Of a stretch of DNA of 6,464 bases, positions 6,172-6,464 are shown piece after piece. Position numbers and translations under genes: made by a program. This DNA is from JBKHXU01 sp046565865 (lineage in GTDB: Bacteria > Pseudomonadota > Gammaproteobacteria > Acidiferrobacterales > Sulfurifustaceae), in the NCBI GenBank assembly GCA_046565865.1, contig JBKHXU010000203.1, positions 1-6,464 on the forward strand, written 5' to 3'. Under the pieces are notes generated by a model. It did not search any database and had not been told where the DNA came from. It was given only the letters and a program-made list of their open reading frames with translations. Each line of letters starts with the position of its first letter. Position 1 is the first letter of the stretch.

Positions 6172-6205
6172 ATTTGGACAAACCCGTCCAGCGGACGGAC
6201 CAAAT
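6172..6205 (-). other. Compound stem-loop just downstream of fabG stop
   Basis: Read on the minus strand, the outer arms ATTTGG (6205-6200) and CCAAAT (6177-6172) pair perfectly. The inner arms CCGTCC (6198-6193) and GGACGG (6189-6184) also pair perfectly around a GCT loop. One base on the 5' side and six (GTTTGT) on the 3' side are unpaired. It begins two bases after the fabG stop codon. There is no proper run of T after the stem, so it is not a classical intrinsic terminator. It could be a weak attenuator, a 3'-end protecting or processing hairpin for fabG mRNA, or an operator-like inverted repeat upstream of acpP. Confidence 0.5.
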
Positions 6206-6206
6206 C

Positions 6207-6464
6207 TCAATTCATGTACATTCCGCCGTTCACATGCAGCGTGGCGCCGGTGATATACGCCGCCTGCGGCGACGCCAAAAATGCGACCGCATGCGCGATT
6301 TCCGCCGCCGATCCCAAGCGCCCGAGCGGGATTTGCGCCAACAGCCCTTGGCGTTGCGCGTCCGACAGCGCCCGCGTCATGTCGGTATCGATGAAACCCG
6401 GCGCGACGGCATTGACGGTGATGTTGCGGCTGCCGACCTCGCGCGCCAGCGAGCGCGTGAAACC
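6207..6464 (-). CDS. fabG: 3-oxoacyl-ACP reductase FabG, C-terminal part (5' end outside window)
   Basis: Eighty-five C-terminal residues and a TGA stop are visible; the start lies beyond the right edge. FabG is the cytosolic NADPH-dependent reductase that converts 3-oxoacyl-ACP to 3-hydroxyacyl-ACP in type II fatty-acid elongation, and belongs to the short-chain dehydrogenase family. The fragment begins GFTRSLAREV and contains the conserved stretch NAVAPGFIDTDMTRAL, then GRLG, AVAFLASPQAAYITG and the typical FabG ending TLHVNGGMYMN. By remembered alignment to the 244-residue E. coli protein it starts near residue 160, so the Ser-Tyr-Lys catalytic residues and the N-terminal Rossmann glycine motif are outside the window. 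acpP follows after 95 bases, the usual fabG-acpP order. The C-terminal TLHVNGGMYM and the acpP neighbour make FabG much more likely than another SDR. Confidence 0.96.
   Translation of the reverse strand, partial: GFTRSLAREVGSRNITVNAVAPGFIDTDMTRALSDAQRQGLLAQIPLGRLGSAAEIAHAVAFLASPQAAYITGATLHVNGGMYMN

Noticed and set aside
6162..6190. Possible acpP promoter TGGACG, 17-base spacer, TTAACT on the minus strand
   Set aside because: It matches only 4/6 and 3/6 of the sigma70 boxes, overlaps the inverted repeat, and a start from it would fall inside the leader hairpin. An acpP promoter may exist here but I cannot support this one.
6112..6210. In-frame extension of acpP by 33 codons (MRFGPSAG...)
   Set aside because: ACP is 78-79 residues with a conserved opening at ATG 6111 and a good GGAGG; the extension would translate the hairpins and the ribosome site.
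1..6464. Mobile element, CRISPR array, tRNA/rRNA, toxin-antitoxin or other accessory system
   Set aside because: The window is filled by conserved housekeeping genes with at most 102 bases between them. I saw no repeats with regular spacing, terminal inverted repeats, tRNA-like folds or unfamiliar ORFs.

Overview
The window is a densely packed, high-GC chromosomal housekeeping locus. All eight genes I can support lie on the minus strand, so transcription runs from high to low coordinates: fabG (3' part only), acpP, fabF, pabB, pabC, mltG, tmk and holB (5' part only). This is the well-known fab-acpP-fabF-pabC-mltG-tmk-holB arrangement of Gammaproteobacteria, here with pabB placed between fabF and pabC. 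The GC-rich, GTG-using genes, the E. coli-like FabG, AcpP, FabF and MltG sequences and the fabF-pabB junction suggest a high-GC gammaproteobacterium, perhaps near the Xanthomonadales. That placement is inference from gene order and remembered family sequences, not a search.

Region 1 (about 4528-6464) is fatty-acid synthesis: the ketoacyl-ACP reductase end, the acyl carrier protein and the elongation condensing enzyme KAS II. The only real gaps in the window, 95 and 102 bases, flank acpP. Both contain stem-loops close behind a stop codon, and acpP and fabF share an identical 11-base Shine-Dalgarno block at the same distance from their starts. This is where transcript levels could be adjusted so that ACP is made in excess.

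Region 2 (about 2300-4515) makes p-aminobenzoate for folate: PabB forms aminodeoxychorismate and PabC converts it to p-aminobenzoate plus pyruvate. The glutaminase partner PabA is not in the window. Region 3 (1-2364) holds the peptidoglycan-terminating lytic transglycosylase MltG, thymidylate kinase and the clamp-loader delta' subunit.

From fabF to holB the genes are separated by 12 or fewer bases or overlap (12, -4, about -65, 4 and -8), which points to one polycistronic, translationally coupled message. Functionally the cluster links membrane lipid, cell wall, folate (needed for dTMP), dTMP phosphorylation and DNA replication. I found no mobile element, CRISPR array, tRNA, rRNA or novel system. 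The points worth a second look are the hairpins around acpP, the pabB insertion and its atypical active-site motif, an in-frame hexanucleotide repeat in pabB, and the overlapping or ambiguous starts.
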